Shown here: one piece after another, positions 53,437 to 62,484 of the stretch
Layout: each line of letters opens with the position of its first letter
How positions within the stretch are numbered: the first letter of the stretch is position 1
Assembly: GCA_033964015.1 (NCBI GenBank)
Contig: JAWWUD010000053.1
Span: forward strand, 1 to 64,000
DNA length: 64,000 nucleotides
Direction of reading: 5' to 3'
From: Scolanthus callimorphus
Lineage: Eukaryota > Cnidaria > Anthozoa > Actiniaria > Edwardsiidae
The notes under the pieces: model-generated
What the model was told of the DNA's origin: nothing
Databases searched by the model: none
The model's input: only the letters and a program-made list of their open reading frames with translations
Program-made: the position numbers and the translations under genes

Positions 53437-54487
53437 CTGGTACTTTTCCAGGGGCATTTTTTTGCCCAGTTTATAATACTCGCCGGATGCAAGTTTGGGC
53501 TTCATGAGATATAATCATGTATCTGCAGCAAATTCCAAAGTGGGATACGTCTCCCTCAGTCAAAATGCGACCTTCCTCAATCCAACTGGAATAGGACTTC
53601 TTCTATTTCTATTTTGATCCACCGAATTATCCGATACTCCAGCCATACGGGGGATATAAAGTAGCGACTTCCTTGAAACCTCAGCTCCTTTAAGTCTATT
53701 GTACTTACATCGAGTGCCTGTTTCAAGTTTCTAGTCGTCACAAATAGTTTTGGACGCTTTTATGGCAATTCTTCCAAAGAAATATTGGCCGAAAGTTTCA
53801 ACCTGAACATAGCTGCAATGGCCGCCAGCATATCTCGTACTCAGTCTACTCAGAGTGCTTGATTCTCGCAATGCATCATGGTCTATGGCAGCGATGGGCT
53901 GCTACATTTTTAAAAACACTTTCGTTTTACTTTTGAAATGATTTTAAATTCACTTTTGATTCGATTTAAGTTTTACTTTGAATTGATTTTTTATTTACTT
54001 TTAAACTCTCCTAGATTTGTGATTACTTTTACTTTGAAACTGATTTTGCATTTACTTTTGACTTGACTTTTGATTTGATTTAACTTATATTTTTAGTTTG
54101 AATTTGATTTAGTTTTACTTTGAAATTAATTTTGAATTGACTTCAACTTTGAATTTAGATTTACTTTTGAAGTGATTTTGATTTTACTTTTGTTTTACTT
54201 TGAATTTACTTCGGAATTGATTTTAGTTTTACTTTGAAATTAATTTTGAATTGACTTCAACTTTGAATTTAGATTTACTTTTGAAGTGATTTTGATTTTA
54301 CTTTTGTTTTGCTTTGAATTTACTTTGAATTTGATTTTAGTTTTGCGTTTAAATGAATTATGAATTTCAATTCACTTTTAATTCGAAATTAGTTTGTTTT
54401 TATTTTATTTTAATATAGCAATAGTTGGTTTTGCACAAAAAATGAACCGATCAGGGATATTTCGTTGTGGCAGCGATGGGCCACCAT

Positions 54488-55335
54488 ATAGGTCTTCGTG
54501 TTAGACACCCTGAACCTTTTCCCATACCCTAACTGGATAGCACAGAAACTTTTATCCGTACACATGCAAACAGCCCCTCAGAAAGAAAACAGAAACTACT
54601 GGAATATAGAATAGCACGAATTCCATGCACTGACCAAAAATTACAGTGAACCAAGGATTTTCGAACCAACTACCTCCCGTCTCTGAGGGAATGTGATCCT
54701 AATGAAAACGGCCTCGTTTTCCAACAACACTCACCTTAAAACAACTCTGATCCGCTGCTGTTGTAAAAGGCACAGGAAGAAAGCAATTCCGTGGAGCATA
54801 CACGAGAATTCAAGGCATTTTCACAATTATTTTCACAGTCAAACTACTGCTTTCCCCCCGCTTTTTCCTAACCACTCGTGCATTGAAATTTACCCGTCAT
54901 GCCTCACCAGTCCAGAGGTAAATCCATCAACGACCACAGGTAGCTCGAATGTTGAATACTAGCAGTACGGTTGCCTTGTTATCTTGATTTGGGGTTCTAG
55001 GATAATTTGGCAGCCTAGCTCACCATAAAATAGCCATAAATTTCCAGAGATTCAATGGTCATTTTAATGTAATGTGTGGTTCCAGAAATTATCCATACCC
55101 CCCCCCCCCTACGGAAGGGCATTGGAAATTCCAGAGGGGTGGGGGGGTCAATTTACCTGATCATTTCCATAGAAACAGGGTCCTGAAGGGGTAAAACGGG
55201 AGCCGGATTCGCCTTTTTTTAGGCCGGGAAAACGGGATTTGGGTTACCGGGAACGGGATTTGTCTACCGGGAATGGGAATCAAGATGCTTCAACGGGAAC
55301 GACATTTTTCAATCTCTAGTAGATGCAATATGCGG
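54488..55335. other. Non-coding DNA left of the second virus-like element
   Basis: Contains a CGGGAACGGGATTTG-type minisatellite at about 55190-55310 and C/G homopolymers near 55100 and 55140. No gene seen. Confidence 0.5.
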
Positions 55336-55432
55336 GGCCGAGCGCAAAATAAAAAAAATGGTTTGAGACAATTTCAATTTGATGTAAAAATGGTTTGAGA
55401 ACTTTTTAAATTTGAATTTAAAAAATTGAAAT

Positions 55433-55463
55433 TATTTAAAGAAATATAGATACTATAATAAAC
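55433..55463 (+). promoter_or_regulatory. TTTAAA-box start signal of the methyltransferase gene
   Basis: ATTTAAAGAAATATAGATAC ends about 10 nt before ATG 55464; the box is 24-29 nt upstream, as in the leftward genes. Confidence 0.5.
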
Positions 55464-56741
55464 ATGGACAAACAAACAGTGAATGAGCAAAGACCCATTA
55501 CAGCACCGATTTACGAACAGTGTAAAGAAAAACTACGTGTTGGTACAGACTGTAGTGGTATTGAAGCACCAATTCAAGCACTGCGCCAACTAGGAATTCC
55601 ATTTAAGCATGTCTTCTCATCAGAGATTGATAAGTACTGTATACAATCAATTAAAGCTAATTATTATCCTGAAATTCTTTTTGGTGATATAACTAAGCGT
55701 GATATCTCCTCAGTACCAGATATTGACTTATATGTCTGTGGTTTCCCATGCCAACCTTTTTCTACTGCAGGTTATCGGGAAGGTTTTGATCACAAATCGA
55801 GTAACGTATTCTGGGAGTGTTTAAAAGTTATTCAAGAAAAGCAACCTAAGTATTTCATTTTGGAGAACGTACGCGGACTTCTCAATCATGACCAAGGTAA
55901 TACATGGAAAATAATTTGGGGAGAGTTAATAAAGCTCGAAGAATACACTGTTCAATGGAAACTTCTTAACACTAGAGACTACGGTATTCCACATAATCGA
56001 CCAAGACTATATATAGTTGGAACAAAAGAAACATTTAACTGGCCGAAACATAAAGTTCTGGAAAATGTTGCAGATTATATAGATCATTCTGATAATTATG
56101 TACATTCAGCGACTGAACGACATCAGAACATTCTGAATCGTCTAGCTGACGGTAAATTTTTCATCGAGTTTGCTTTTGGAGTTTCTGGAACCCGAAAGTA
56201 TGTCAATGCAGACAAATATGCTTCGTGTATTACGACTAAAGGAAGTCTGTGGTGTGTGCCGAAACACCGTTATGCAAATAATACAGAATTACGTCGCTTA
56301 CAAGGATTTTCTGATGACTTTATCCAAGTAGTTAGTAACACACAAATGAAGAAACAAATTGGTAATACGATGAGTGTTAACATAATTAAAGAGATAATTC
56401 TCGAGTTGATGCCACAAAATCCAGTTTCTAACATATCCTCGGACGTAACTCGCAAGAATGATTATAAATGTCTACACGGTAAAATTAAATATATCTGTAG
56501 AGATTGTCATGGATCACAAATTTGCCCTCACGACTGTCGTAAATCATATTGCAAAGCATGTAACGGTAGTAGCTTCTGTGAACATAAACGAGCGAGATAT
56601 ATCTGCAAAGACTGCAACGGGAAAGGAATATGTATTCATGGAATCCAGAAATTCTTTTGTAAATTATGTGGAGGGTCTCAAATATGTGAACACAATAAAC
56701 AGAAAGCTCAATGTAAAGCGTGTCACACAACAAAACAATGA
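55464..56741 (+). CDS. DNA cytosine-C5 methyltransferase with Cys/His-repeat tail
   Basis: 425 residues. Catalytic motifs are all present: I (RVGTDCSGIEAP, residues 27-38), IV (GFPCQPFS with nucleophile Cys), VI (ENVRGL), VIII (HNRPRLYIVG) and X (IGNTMSV). The enzyme methylates C5 of cytosine; self-protection or host mimicry is inferred. The last 90 residues hold five C-x2-H-x6-C-x2-C-type units (CEHKRARYICKDCNG and similar), a repeat known from large DNA viruses. This is the only rightward gene of the element and converges with the gene at 56795. It looks intact. Confidence 0.85.
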   Translation: MDKQTVNEQRPITAPIYEQCKEKLRVGTDCSGIEAPIQALRQLGIPFKHVFSSEIDKYCIQSIKANYYPEILFGDITKRDISSVPDIDLYVCGFPCQPFSTAGYREGFDHKSSNVFWECLKVIQEKQPKYFILENVRGLLNHDQGNTWKIIWGELIKLEEYTVQWKLLNTRDYGIPHNRPRLYIVGTKETFNWPKHKVLENVADYIDHSDNYVHSATERHQNILNRLADGKFFIEFAFGVSGTRKYVNADKYASCITTKGSLWCVPKHRYANNTELRRLQGFSDDFIQVVSNTQMKKQIGNTMSVNIIKEIILELMPQNPVSNISSDVTRKNDYKCLHGKIKYICRDCHGSQICPHDCRKSYCKACNGSSFCEHKRARYICKDCNGKGICIHGIQKFFCKLCGGSQICEHNKQKAQCKACHTTKQ

Positions 56742-56752
56742 TTGAGCTAGAA

Positions 56753-56781
56753 ATTTCATAACACGTTTCATGTTATGAAAT
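56753..56781. terminator. 29-bp palindrome between convergent genes
   Basis: ATTTCATAACACGTTTCATG then TTATGAAAT forms a stem-loop. It sits between the methyltransferase stop and the next gene's stop, so a two-way terminator is plausible. Its inverse form recurs at 57172-57199. Confidence 0.5.
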
Positions 56782-56794
56782 CATTACAAACAAT

Positions 56795-57124
56795 TTACAC
56801 ATCAAACCACATTATCTCGTAATCCCAATAATTCTGACTGGGATTTGTGGTTTTCGGTTTCAGGCCGAGTGGTTTAACAAAGGCGATTCTACCTTGCCAA
56901 CTGTAATCTTTAAGTTCAATGCAAAGACGAGCGGGAAGCCATGTTTTAAATTCATTTCCCTCTTTGTCTTTCAAATCAGCAACTAATTGCTCTCCAAATT
57001 TCGTCTCAATCTTATCTGTACTTTCGATGCGGTAAATAATACCCTCAGACACATCTCTCCACTTTGTAATTGTCTGTCGTTGACTCTTACTTTTGTTGAA
57101 TTGTTCTGCTGTTGGAAACTCCAT
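56795..57124 (-). CDS. Small OB-fold-like protein, possible ssDNA-binding
   Basis: 109 residues, intact, from ATG 57124. Alternating beta strands (IIYRIESTDKIETKFGEQLV, then FKTWLPARLCIEL and RIAFVKPLGL) resemble the single-stranded DNA-binding/OB-type proteins found in Polinton-like elements. Fold and role are inferred; no catalytic motif. Flanked by the two inverse palindromes. Confidence 0.45.
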   Translation of the reverse strand: MEFPTAEQFNKSKSQRQTITKWRDVSEGIIYRIESTDKIETKFGEQLVADLKDKEGNEFKTWLPARLCIELKDYSWQGRIAFVKPLGLKPKTTNPSQNYWDYEIMWFDV

Positions 57125-57171
57125 TTTTTAGTATTGAATACGTATCTCCTTAAGTCATTTTTTGTGTTGTG

Positions 57172-57199
57172 ATTTCATAACATGAACCGTGTTATGAAG
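57172..57199. repeat. 28-bp palindrome, second copy
   Basis: ATTTCATAACATGAACCGTG then TTATGAAG. It matches the inverse of 56753-56781 and lies upstream of the small gene between them. Confidence 0.5.
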
Positions 57200-57421
57200 A
57201 TTAATTTATTAAAAACACTAGGTTATGTAACACAAGTCAGAATTACATTACGAAAATTTACCTTGTGACTCATCTAGTTGGAATTGTTTTCCGGTCATAA
57301 GACACTTTATGACGTAATCACATTCCTGAGCGACGTTAGATACAGGCCTCTAAAAAGTAAACATCAAATCCACTTTTCAACTTGCTTGTTGCTACGTCGT
57401 AAAAGTATGAATGGAATGCAT
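57200..57421. other. Short non-coding gap
   Basis: No gene seen; presumably 3' non-coding sequence of the candidate structural gene. Confidence 0.4.
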
Positions 57422-58994
57422 TCATCGAAATAGAAACCACGCTAATCCACCCGCGACAGCTGTCAACACTATTAGATTAGTTTCATGCTGCGGGGTCACG
57501 GGTTTTTCAATAATAGGCTTAGTCACGTCTGGTTTTGATTTTTCAATAGGTCTGTGTATATTAGGTTTCGTCTCAGTAGACGCGTGCGGTAACTTTACCT
57601 TTGAAGAGCCTAAGTTATGTTTAATTCCAACATGTTTTGATTCTTCATTTAGCAAGTCATTCACCCAAAACTCATATCACTTGTAGCTTTCAACAACTTG
57701 TTATTATAACCGGTCACGCTTTCAGTGTTGATTATTAAATTAGCTGGCATGAGCCAAATTCCAGATGCTATTGCTAGGTTAAGTCTAAGTTTGGCCTCTT
57801 GGACTGATAATTGATAGCGTTGCACGCTTTTGGATATATTTTCTTCAATGACGACACTTTCAAATAAGGTCAAAAACTCCTGCTGTGCTTCAACAGCGGA
57901 ACCGCTATTGCCTACAATACTAGACCTAACATTTACTTGAGCGCCTAATACACTGTAAACAAACGCTTCCAGTGAACGGTTTAACCGGCCTAGACCCGCT
58001 CTAGTCAAACCATGACCATTCACAGGGACGAACCAATTGTACTGCCTTCCACCGTGATCATCATTTCTTATAAAAGACACTAATTTACCGTTATTGTAAG
58101 TTCCACCTTCATCAGAGAAAAGATTCAATTTATCAGGCCATTTATCAGCTTCTTTGTCATATCCTCTTATAACATGAACATTCTGATAACCGACCCGCGC
58201 CCGCTACCTGGATAGTAAACAAAAATATCCCCAAGTCCAAAATTTCTCCCTCCCTTCCATCGGAAATCGGGATTTGTTAAGCCAAACTCATGACATAATC
58301 TTTGATACACCACCTTGTTGTATTGATTATCTGTTTGATTAAAAACACGGTCGTCTGGTAGAGGAACACCTAACTCGTATAATATCCGTCTCACTGTGAA
58401 ATAGGCATGAAATTTAATAAAACTATAAACAACAGGTGGATAGCCCTCAGCCTCATGTAGGCTAACCCCACAACCAGATGTAGCACACCAGACTGCAAAG
58501 TTGAGTTGTTGCGGCCAATAACTAAAATTAGGACCATTTAACCACCGTCTCGACTGTTTAGCAGACTTGAAAGTTATGGTAGTCTCCTTGAAAATGTCTC
58601 TCATCTTGACACTGAAAGCGTGCTTAGGCGATACATAAATATCCAGATCTGTTAACAAGGACGTGATATCTGAAGCGGCGGTATCAAAGTCTATCGCTGG
58701 AATAGGATATTTTTTAGTTGTTAATTTCAAACTATCCGGAAATTGTAATTTAGGAGCCGCTATACCCAAATCATGGAATAAATCTTTACGGTCATCCACC
58801 GGAATGTCTTTAAACTTAGTCACAGCTGCAGCGTTTGGATCTTTTGCCCAAATTCCATACCAGTGGTGGTTTTTATTGTACCACCCGATATACCTAGGGT
58901 CAAATAAGCCCTCCGCATACCAGTCTTTATCTTCATGGAATTTTGATAAATCCGCATTTGGATATACCTTTTTAAATTCATCGAGTAACGACAT
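57422..58994 (-). pseudogene. Candidate major structural (capsid-like) protein with C-terminal membrane anchor, two frame breaks
   Basis: Three frames read as one gene: 58994-58167 (275 codons from ATG), 58128-57661 (open upstream to about 58195, no ATG of its own) and 57664-57422 (no ATG, joins at a GGG run near 57663). Total about 520 residues. Features: WYAEGLFDPRYIGWYNKNHH near the start, an aromatic RRWLNGPNFSYWPQQLNF block, NQTDNQYNKVVYQRLCHEFG, then WFVPVNGHGLTRAGLGRLNR and VLGAQVNVRSSI, and a C-terminal tail with LIVLTAVAGGLAWFLF as membrane segment. It is the largest leftward product here; a capsid role is inferred from size and setting, not fold. Confidence 0.5.
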
Positions 58995-59031
58995 CTTATT
59001 TGTAATTACAAATAAGATGTTTTTAAATCAC
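58992..59031 (-). promoter_or_regulatory. Start signal with perfect 28-bp palindrome including the ATG
   Basis: CATCTTATTTGTAATTACAA then ATAAGATG is a perfect palindrome (58992-59019) whose left end is the start codon. A TTTTTAAAT box follows at 59019-59028 (upstream on the coding strand). Confidence 0.6.
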
Positions 59032-59095
59032 CGTCGATCCTTGAAGCAACCAATCTCATAAATCCACCCTACCGGTGTCCTCTCAAATGATAGTT

Positions 59096-59668
59096 TTACC
59101 GTGCGGGAGCGGTGAGTTCCTTTAAAATTTCCGCACGAACCTCCCTTCGTATCTGAGTCAAATCTTCTTTTTTTTCAGTCTCCTTCCGAGCTTTTTGACG
59201 AATATCAACCTTTAGGTTTTCAAACTTATCCATTTCTGCTAGGATTAGCGAAAATTCCTGATCAGAAATTGTGTTGTCCCGAAGAGCCTTTGAGACGAGG
59301 TCCTGTATGGTGTTCACCTTTGCTCTTGCTAATTGTGATGTTTTTTCATGCTTAGATATCTTTCGTGATAATTTGACTCCAACAGTGGTAGAAACAATAC
59401 CGAACAGAGCCCCAACTCCGCCAATAGGAGCACCTACTGCGGCTCCAAAGCCAGTCAAACTGAGGGCTAATCCACTACCGGATAATATGACAGAGATTCC
59501 ACCTGTTGACCATACGATCAGCTTCCTCAATCTTGCGTATTTCTTACGTACACGCTCATAATGTGTAACCTCTCTTTCAAGACCTTGTAGAACCTCACAC
59601 GACTTTTGAAGTCTGAAATTTTCCCCATTTTGAGGCACTTGCGGATAAATTCTATTGTAGTCTTCCAT
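59096..59668 (-). CDS. Two-pass membrane protein with coiled-coil tail
   Basis: 190 residues. Gly-rich hydrophobic segments at about 50-74 (LIVWSTGGISVILSGSGLAL) and 76-99, then SRKISKHEKTSQLARAKVNT and a long charged helix to the C-terminus. Membrane proteins of this build recur in cnidarian databases in my recollection, without known function. Probably a virion or assembly membrane protein. Confidence 0.6.
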   Translation of the reverse strand: MEDYNRIYPQVPQNGENFRLQKSCEVLQGLEREVTHYERVRKKYARLRKLIVWSTGGISVILSGSGLALSLTGFGAAVGAPIGGVGALFGIVSTTVGVKLSRKISKHEKTSQLARAKVNTIQDLVSKALRDNTISDQEFSLILAEMDKFENLKVDIRQKARKETEKKEDLTQIRREVRAEILKELTAPAR

Positions 59669-59700
59669 ATTTTTTTATTCTAGTATGAAATCTTTAAATG
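59669..59700 (-). promoter_or_regulatory. TTTAAA-box start signal
   Basis: CATTTAAAGATTTCATACTA then GAATAAAAAAAT precedes ATG 59668. The box is present but the palindrome is weak. Confidence 0.45.
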
Positions 59701-60342
59701 AATTCGAATAGGTTCGTTATTAAAGTTGGGCTTTCTTCCCTTTTCATCTAAAATCAACAAAGTAAAGTAGTTGACTGGATTAATGGTTTGCTGGGTCGGG
59801 AGAGAAGGATGACTTTGAGATGGCACAACAGCAAGTAAATTTGAGGGGGTAACTTCTACATTTTCACTGTGGGCGATCTTATTAGAATATGAAGACTTTG
59901 ACTCTATGAGATCACACATTAAGTACAAAGACTTGTCAGGTATCCATCTTATTGGATAATATTGATTGGGCAATATCTTTTCAGGCACACCAAGCTTTTT
60001 TGAGAGTTTTTCGGAAAGCCTAAGATTAACGGGCTTGTTGGAATATAGATAATATCCTTGTTTGGACACAAGAATTGTAATCTTGGAGCTTTCTTCATCT
60101 TTGAGGAAGATTTGTTGAAGTTTTTTCAATGTGTAATTCCCCGGCGGAATAGTAAAAAATACCTTTTCCGACACATTTTCTTGAGATGAAAACTTGTAAA
60201 CTTTTTGTGGGACCTTGAACTTTATCCACGCTTCAGGAATGTGACAATCTAAAAGTTGTATCTCTTTTATTCGCCCCAACGGCGGCTCCAGATAAACTCT
60301 TGTTTCCGGAGTTAGCATCGTGATAGATAGAAACGTTGACAT
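59680..60342 (-). CDS. Penton/minor-capsid-like protein of the second element
   Basis: 220 residues, beta-rich. Layout recalls the two Polinton penton-like proteins: short N-terminal strand, YLEPPLGRIKEIQLLDCHIP, a PPGNYTLKKLQQIFL loop (compare SGNYQTVEDLV), a LSEKLSKKLGVPE segment (compare AQALGY) and a final IRIHLKISY strand (compare VTLHFRR). This similarity is weak and structural. If right, it would occupy virion vertices. ATG at 60342, with a TTTAAAAAGA box inside the end of the upstream gene. Confidence 0.5.
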   Translation of the reverse strand: MSTFLSITMLTPETRVYLEPPLGRIKEIQLLDCHIPEAWIKFKVPQKVYKFSSQENVSEKVFFTIPPGNYTLKKLQQIFLKDEESSKITILVSKQGYYLYSNKPVNLRLSEKLSKKLGVPEKILPNQYYPIRWIPDKSLYLMCDLIESKSSYSNKIAHSENVEVTPSNLLAVVPSQSHPSLPTQQTINPVNYFTLLILDEKGRKPNFNNEPIRIHLKISY

Positions 60343-60351
60343 GTTTTTTAC

Positions 60352-61268
60352 TTAGCGTCTCTTCTTTTTAAATTGTTCAACAAGGTAGAGAACCACCGCC
60401 ACTATCAGCAGCCAAGCATTTTTGCCTAAAAATCCAATAACCTCCCCCGCTGTTTTGAAGATAAAACTAGCAATAGCACCTACCATTCCAGGTAATATCT
60501 CTCCAATCTTTTTACCAATTGCTTTCAAGCCGTTGCCAACGCCCTTTGCAACACTGGTCAAACCCTTTTTTAGATTAGATACAATCACACCAATAACAAC
60601 ACCTACTGCTGAAACGACAGCAACGACTGTAAAGCCGTACTTTTTAAAAATAGCCTTGACTCTATCTCGCAAGGACATTCGCTCTTCTATGGCTTCATTC
60701 TCCCGTTCGAGTTGGTCGATCTCCTCCTGTTCTTCATCAATCTGATGACCTATAGTTGGTCTCTGATTTTCATTAGCTGTTTCACGTCTAGCTTCCAAGT
60801 CTTTTCTCCGTTCCTGATGTTTTGAAATAGCTTCTTCGTTAACGCTAATGCTATCTTCAGCAGTAGGGCCGAGACTCTTAGTTATCAATGTCGGTAATTT
60901 ATCATTAAGTCCACCACCTGGTTTGAACAAGGCGCGGCTCTTACCACCAAGTCTCTTGAGTTTGACAATCACCTGACCATATTCATCAAGGTCAGCTGTG
61001 AAGGGAGATTTTGCAGGATCGACTTTAGGAAATTTATCGCGAATTCTATCCCAAGCATCTTCAACTCTTCTTCTCTTCGAATCAAAGGAGTATGTTCATC
61101 CACTCCATGTATAAATGAAGTTTCGTCTGTATCATGATCACCCCAATGTTGGTGGTGAGTTGATGTTGAAGTCATCGGTATCGATTCCCCTTCACCCTCA
61201 CCTGGATCACCTGGATCGACTGGTTCAAACGGATTTTCTTTATCCGGTATTTCTGGGTCAATGTCCAT
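60352..61268 (-). pseudogene. Acidic-coiled-coil membrane protein, one frame break
   Basis: Two frames: 61268-60969 (from ATG, acidic, Pro-rich) and 60972-60352 (no ATG; the frame is open further upstream to about 61090). They overlap and read as one protein of about 305 residues with a one-base break near 61075-61095. The C-terminal half has a Glu/Arg coiled coil, a membrane segment (KYGFTVVAVVSAVGVVIGVI), an amphipathic KGVGNGLKAIGKKIGEILPG stretch, two more hydrophobic segments and a KKKRR end. The amphipathic part recalls membrane-lytic virion proteins; function is unknown. Confidence 0.55.
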
Positions 61269-61305
61269 GATTCTTTATTTTTTAGAATAAAGAATCTTTA
61301 AATTG
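61269..61305 (-). promoter_or_regulatory. TTTAAA box plus palindromic leader
   Basis: GATTCTTTATTCTAAAAAAT then AAAGAATC (61269-61296) is an inverted repeat abutting ATG 61268, with TTTAAA at 61297-61302. Confidence 0.6.
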
Positions 61306-61311
61306 ATACCT

Positions 61312-61722
61312 CTAAAAGAATTTACTAGCTATATAACCCATTGCCAACATACCACCACCTACATATGCCATCTCCCCCATCTTTTGGTTGCTACTAGGTC
61401 TATAATAATCAGAGAATTTTGGTTCATCTAGTTGGAAATCATGATGTGTTTGACTATACAATTTCAAAGCTTCATCGGTGTTCGATAAATTTTGCGAAGC
61501 TTGGTGTTCAGCATCCTGCTGTTGATTATACCAATCAATGAGTTTCTGTCTCTTTTCCTGGTATGAGGCATAATCTTTTTGATATTTTTCTATAGCCTTG
61601 TCGTGTCTTATTCGCTCAGCATCTGTATTACCTCCAGAAAGATATTTTGCGAGATATGAGCCACCAACGAACGTTGTCGCATTCAATATAGCTCCACCAA
61701 TCATCATTGCTATTGTTGCCAT
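61312..61722 (-). CDS. Small two-pass membrane protein
   Basis: 136 residues, intact. N-terminal membrane segment (IAMMIGGAILNATTFVGG), a Gln/Lys/Glu-rich helical middle (AIEKYQKDYASYQEKRQKL), and a C-terminal segment (MAYVGGGMLAMGYIASKFF). No family recognised. Termini probably span a membrane with the helical part on one face. Confidence 0.55.
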   Translation of the reverse strand: MATIAMMIGGAILNATTFVGGSYLAKYLSGGNTDAERIRHDKAIEKYQKDYASYQEKRQKLIDWYNQQQDAEHQASQNLSNTDEALKLYSQTHHDFQLDEPKFSDYYRPSSNQKMGEMAYVGGGMLAMGYIASKFF

Positions 61723-61753
61723 TTATTAATCAATATATAAAATCTTTAAAGCG
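61723..61753 (-). promoter_or_regulatory. TTTAAA-box start signal
   Basis: TTTAAAGATTTTATATATTG precedes ATG 61722 by 23-28 nt; palindrome imperfect. Confidence 0.5.
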
Positions 61754-61970
61754 GTTTTGGCAAAATCTTTTGTGTTTCCAGATAATCTTTCAAGTACATA
61801 CTACCGGACAGGACAGCGACCCATTTTGCATAGTTTGTAACACTAGATGAAGGGTCGTTTATAAATGATTCTTTCATAGCCTTTTTACCAAGGTATCCGA
61901 CTCCAGCGGCTAATCCGATAATGACGGCTGAATCGGTAACCGTTTTCACATGTTTGTTTTCAGTTGACAT
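61746..61970 (-). CDS. Small two-pass membrane protein
   Basis: 74 residues from ATG 61970. An upstream in-frame Met exists at 61988, but the palindromic leader abuts 61970 exactly, as in neighbouring genes, which decides the start. Hydrophobic segments SAVIIGLAAGVGYLG and YAKWVAVLSGSMYL. Holin-like in size; role unknown. Confidence 0.5.
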   Translation of the reverse strand: MSTENKHVKTVTDSAVIIGLAAGVGYLGKKAMKESFINDPSSSVTNYAKWVAVLSGSMYLKDYLETQKILPKPL

Positions 61971-62003
61971 GATTTTATTTATACGCAAATAAAATCTTTA
62001 AAT
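61971..62003 (-). promoter_or_regulatory. TTTAAA box plus palindromic leader
   Basis: GATTTTATTTGCGTATAAAT then AAAATC (61971-61996) is an inverted repeat abutting ATG 61970; TTTAAA lies at 61997-62002. Confidence 0.6.
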
Positions 62004-62006
62004 TAC

Positions 62007-62447
62007 TTACATCATTCCAATTCTCGGTTCGAGAGGCAAGCCCCTCGAGCTCCCCGTTGGGATAGGAATTTTTGAGGGTGGTGGTTCTTTGAATGATTCT
62101 GGTACATGAGTCGGAACTTTCGATAAATCAACTACTCTGTTTTTGTAGTACCGCATAAACATATCAAATGCCGTAAACCCTATGCCAACTATAGACAGTA
62201 CAGTTGTAAAAGATAGCTCTGGAATCCAAGCTTGTGATCCAGATTCACTTGTCCTTTCCACCTTAGTCTCTTCTGGACTCGTCTCCGCTTCACGCTTCAT
62301 TTCCCTAGCAAGTGCTTCTTTCGCCTTCTTATTATATTCTGCGAGTTTCCTCCCAGCGGCAACCTTTTTGGGGTCTTTCTCTTTAGTTGCTCTCTTCTTT
62401 TCAGGAAGAGGCTCCTTTGTAATTTGTTCAACAACTTCTTCAGACAT
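62007..62447 (-). CDS. Single-pass membrane protein with Lys/Glu-rich N-terminus
   Basis: 146 residues. A highly charged N-terminal 70 residues (KKRATKEKDPKKVAAGRKLA), one membrane segment at about 77-98 (LSFTTVLSIVGIGFTAFDMF), and a Pro-rich C-terminal tail. No family recognised. Intact frame. Confidence 0.5.
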   Translation of the reverse strand: MSEEVVEQITKEPLPEKKRATKEKDPKKVAAGRKLAEYNKKAKEALAREMKREAETSPEETKVERTSESGSQAWIPELSFTTVLSIVGIGFTAFDMFMRYYKNRVVDLSKVPTHVPESFKEPPPSKIPIPTGSSRGLPLEPRIGMM

Positions 62448-62482
62448 GATTCTTTATTTTCTATAAAGAATCTTTTAAATCA
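62448..62482 (-). promoter_or_regulatory. TTTAAA box plus palindromic leader
   Basis: GATTCTTTATAGAAAATAAA then GAATC (62448-62472) is an inverted repeat abutting ATG 62447; TTTAAAA follows at 62473-62479. Confidence 0.6.
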
Positions 62483-62484
62483 TA

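Larger units (their letters stand above)
48797..54487. mobile_element. MULE-like non-autonomous element with 1,050-bp inverted repeats
   Basis: Outer arms 48797-49846 and 53437-54487 begin ATGGTGGCCCATCGCTGCCA and are near-identical by eye. CTAGGTCT (48789-48796) and ATAGGTCT (54488-54495) flank it, an 8-bp target duplication with one mismatch. Arms contain a 600-bp AAGTAAAATCAAAT low-complexity stretch. A further 700 bp inward (to about 50575 and from about 52625) is inverted too but clearly diverged. No coding content was found. Long arms and an 8-9-bp duplication fit Mutator-like or hAT elements. Confidence 0.7.
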
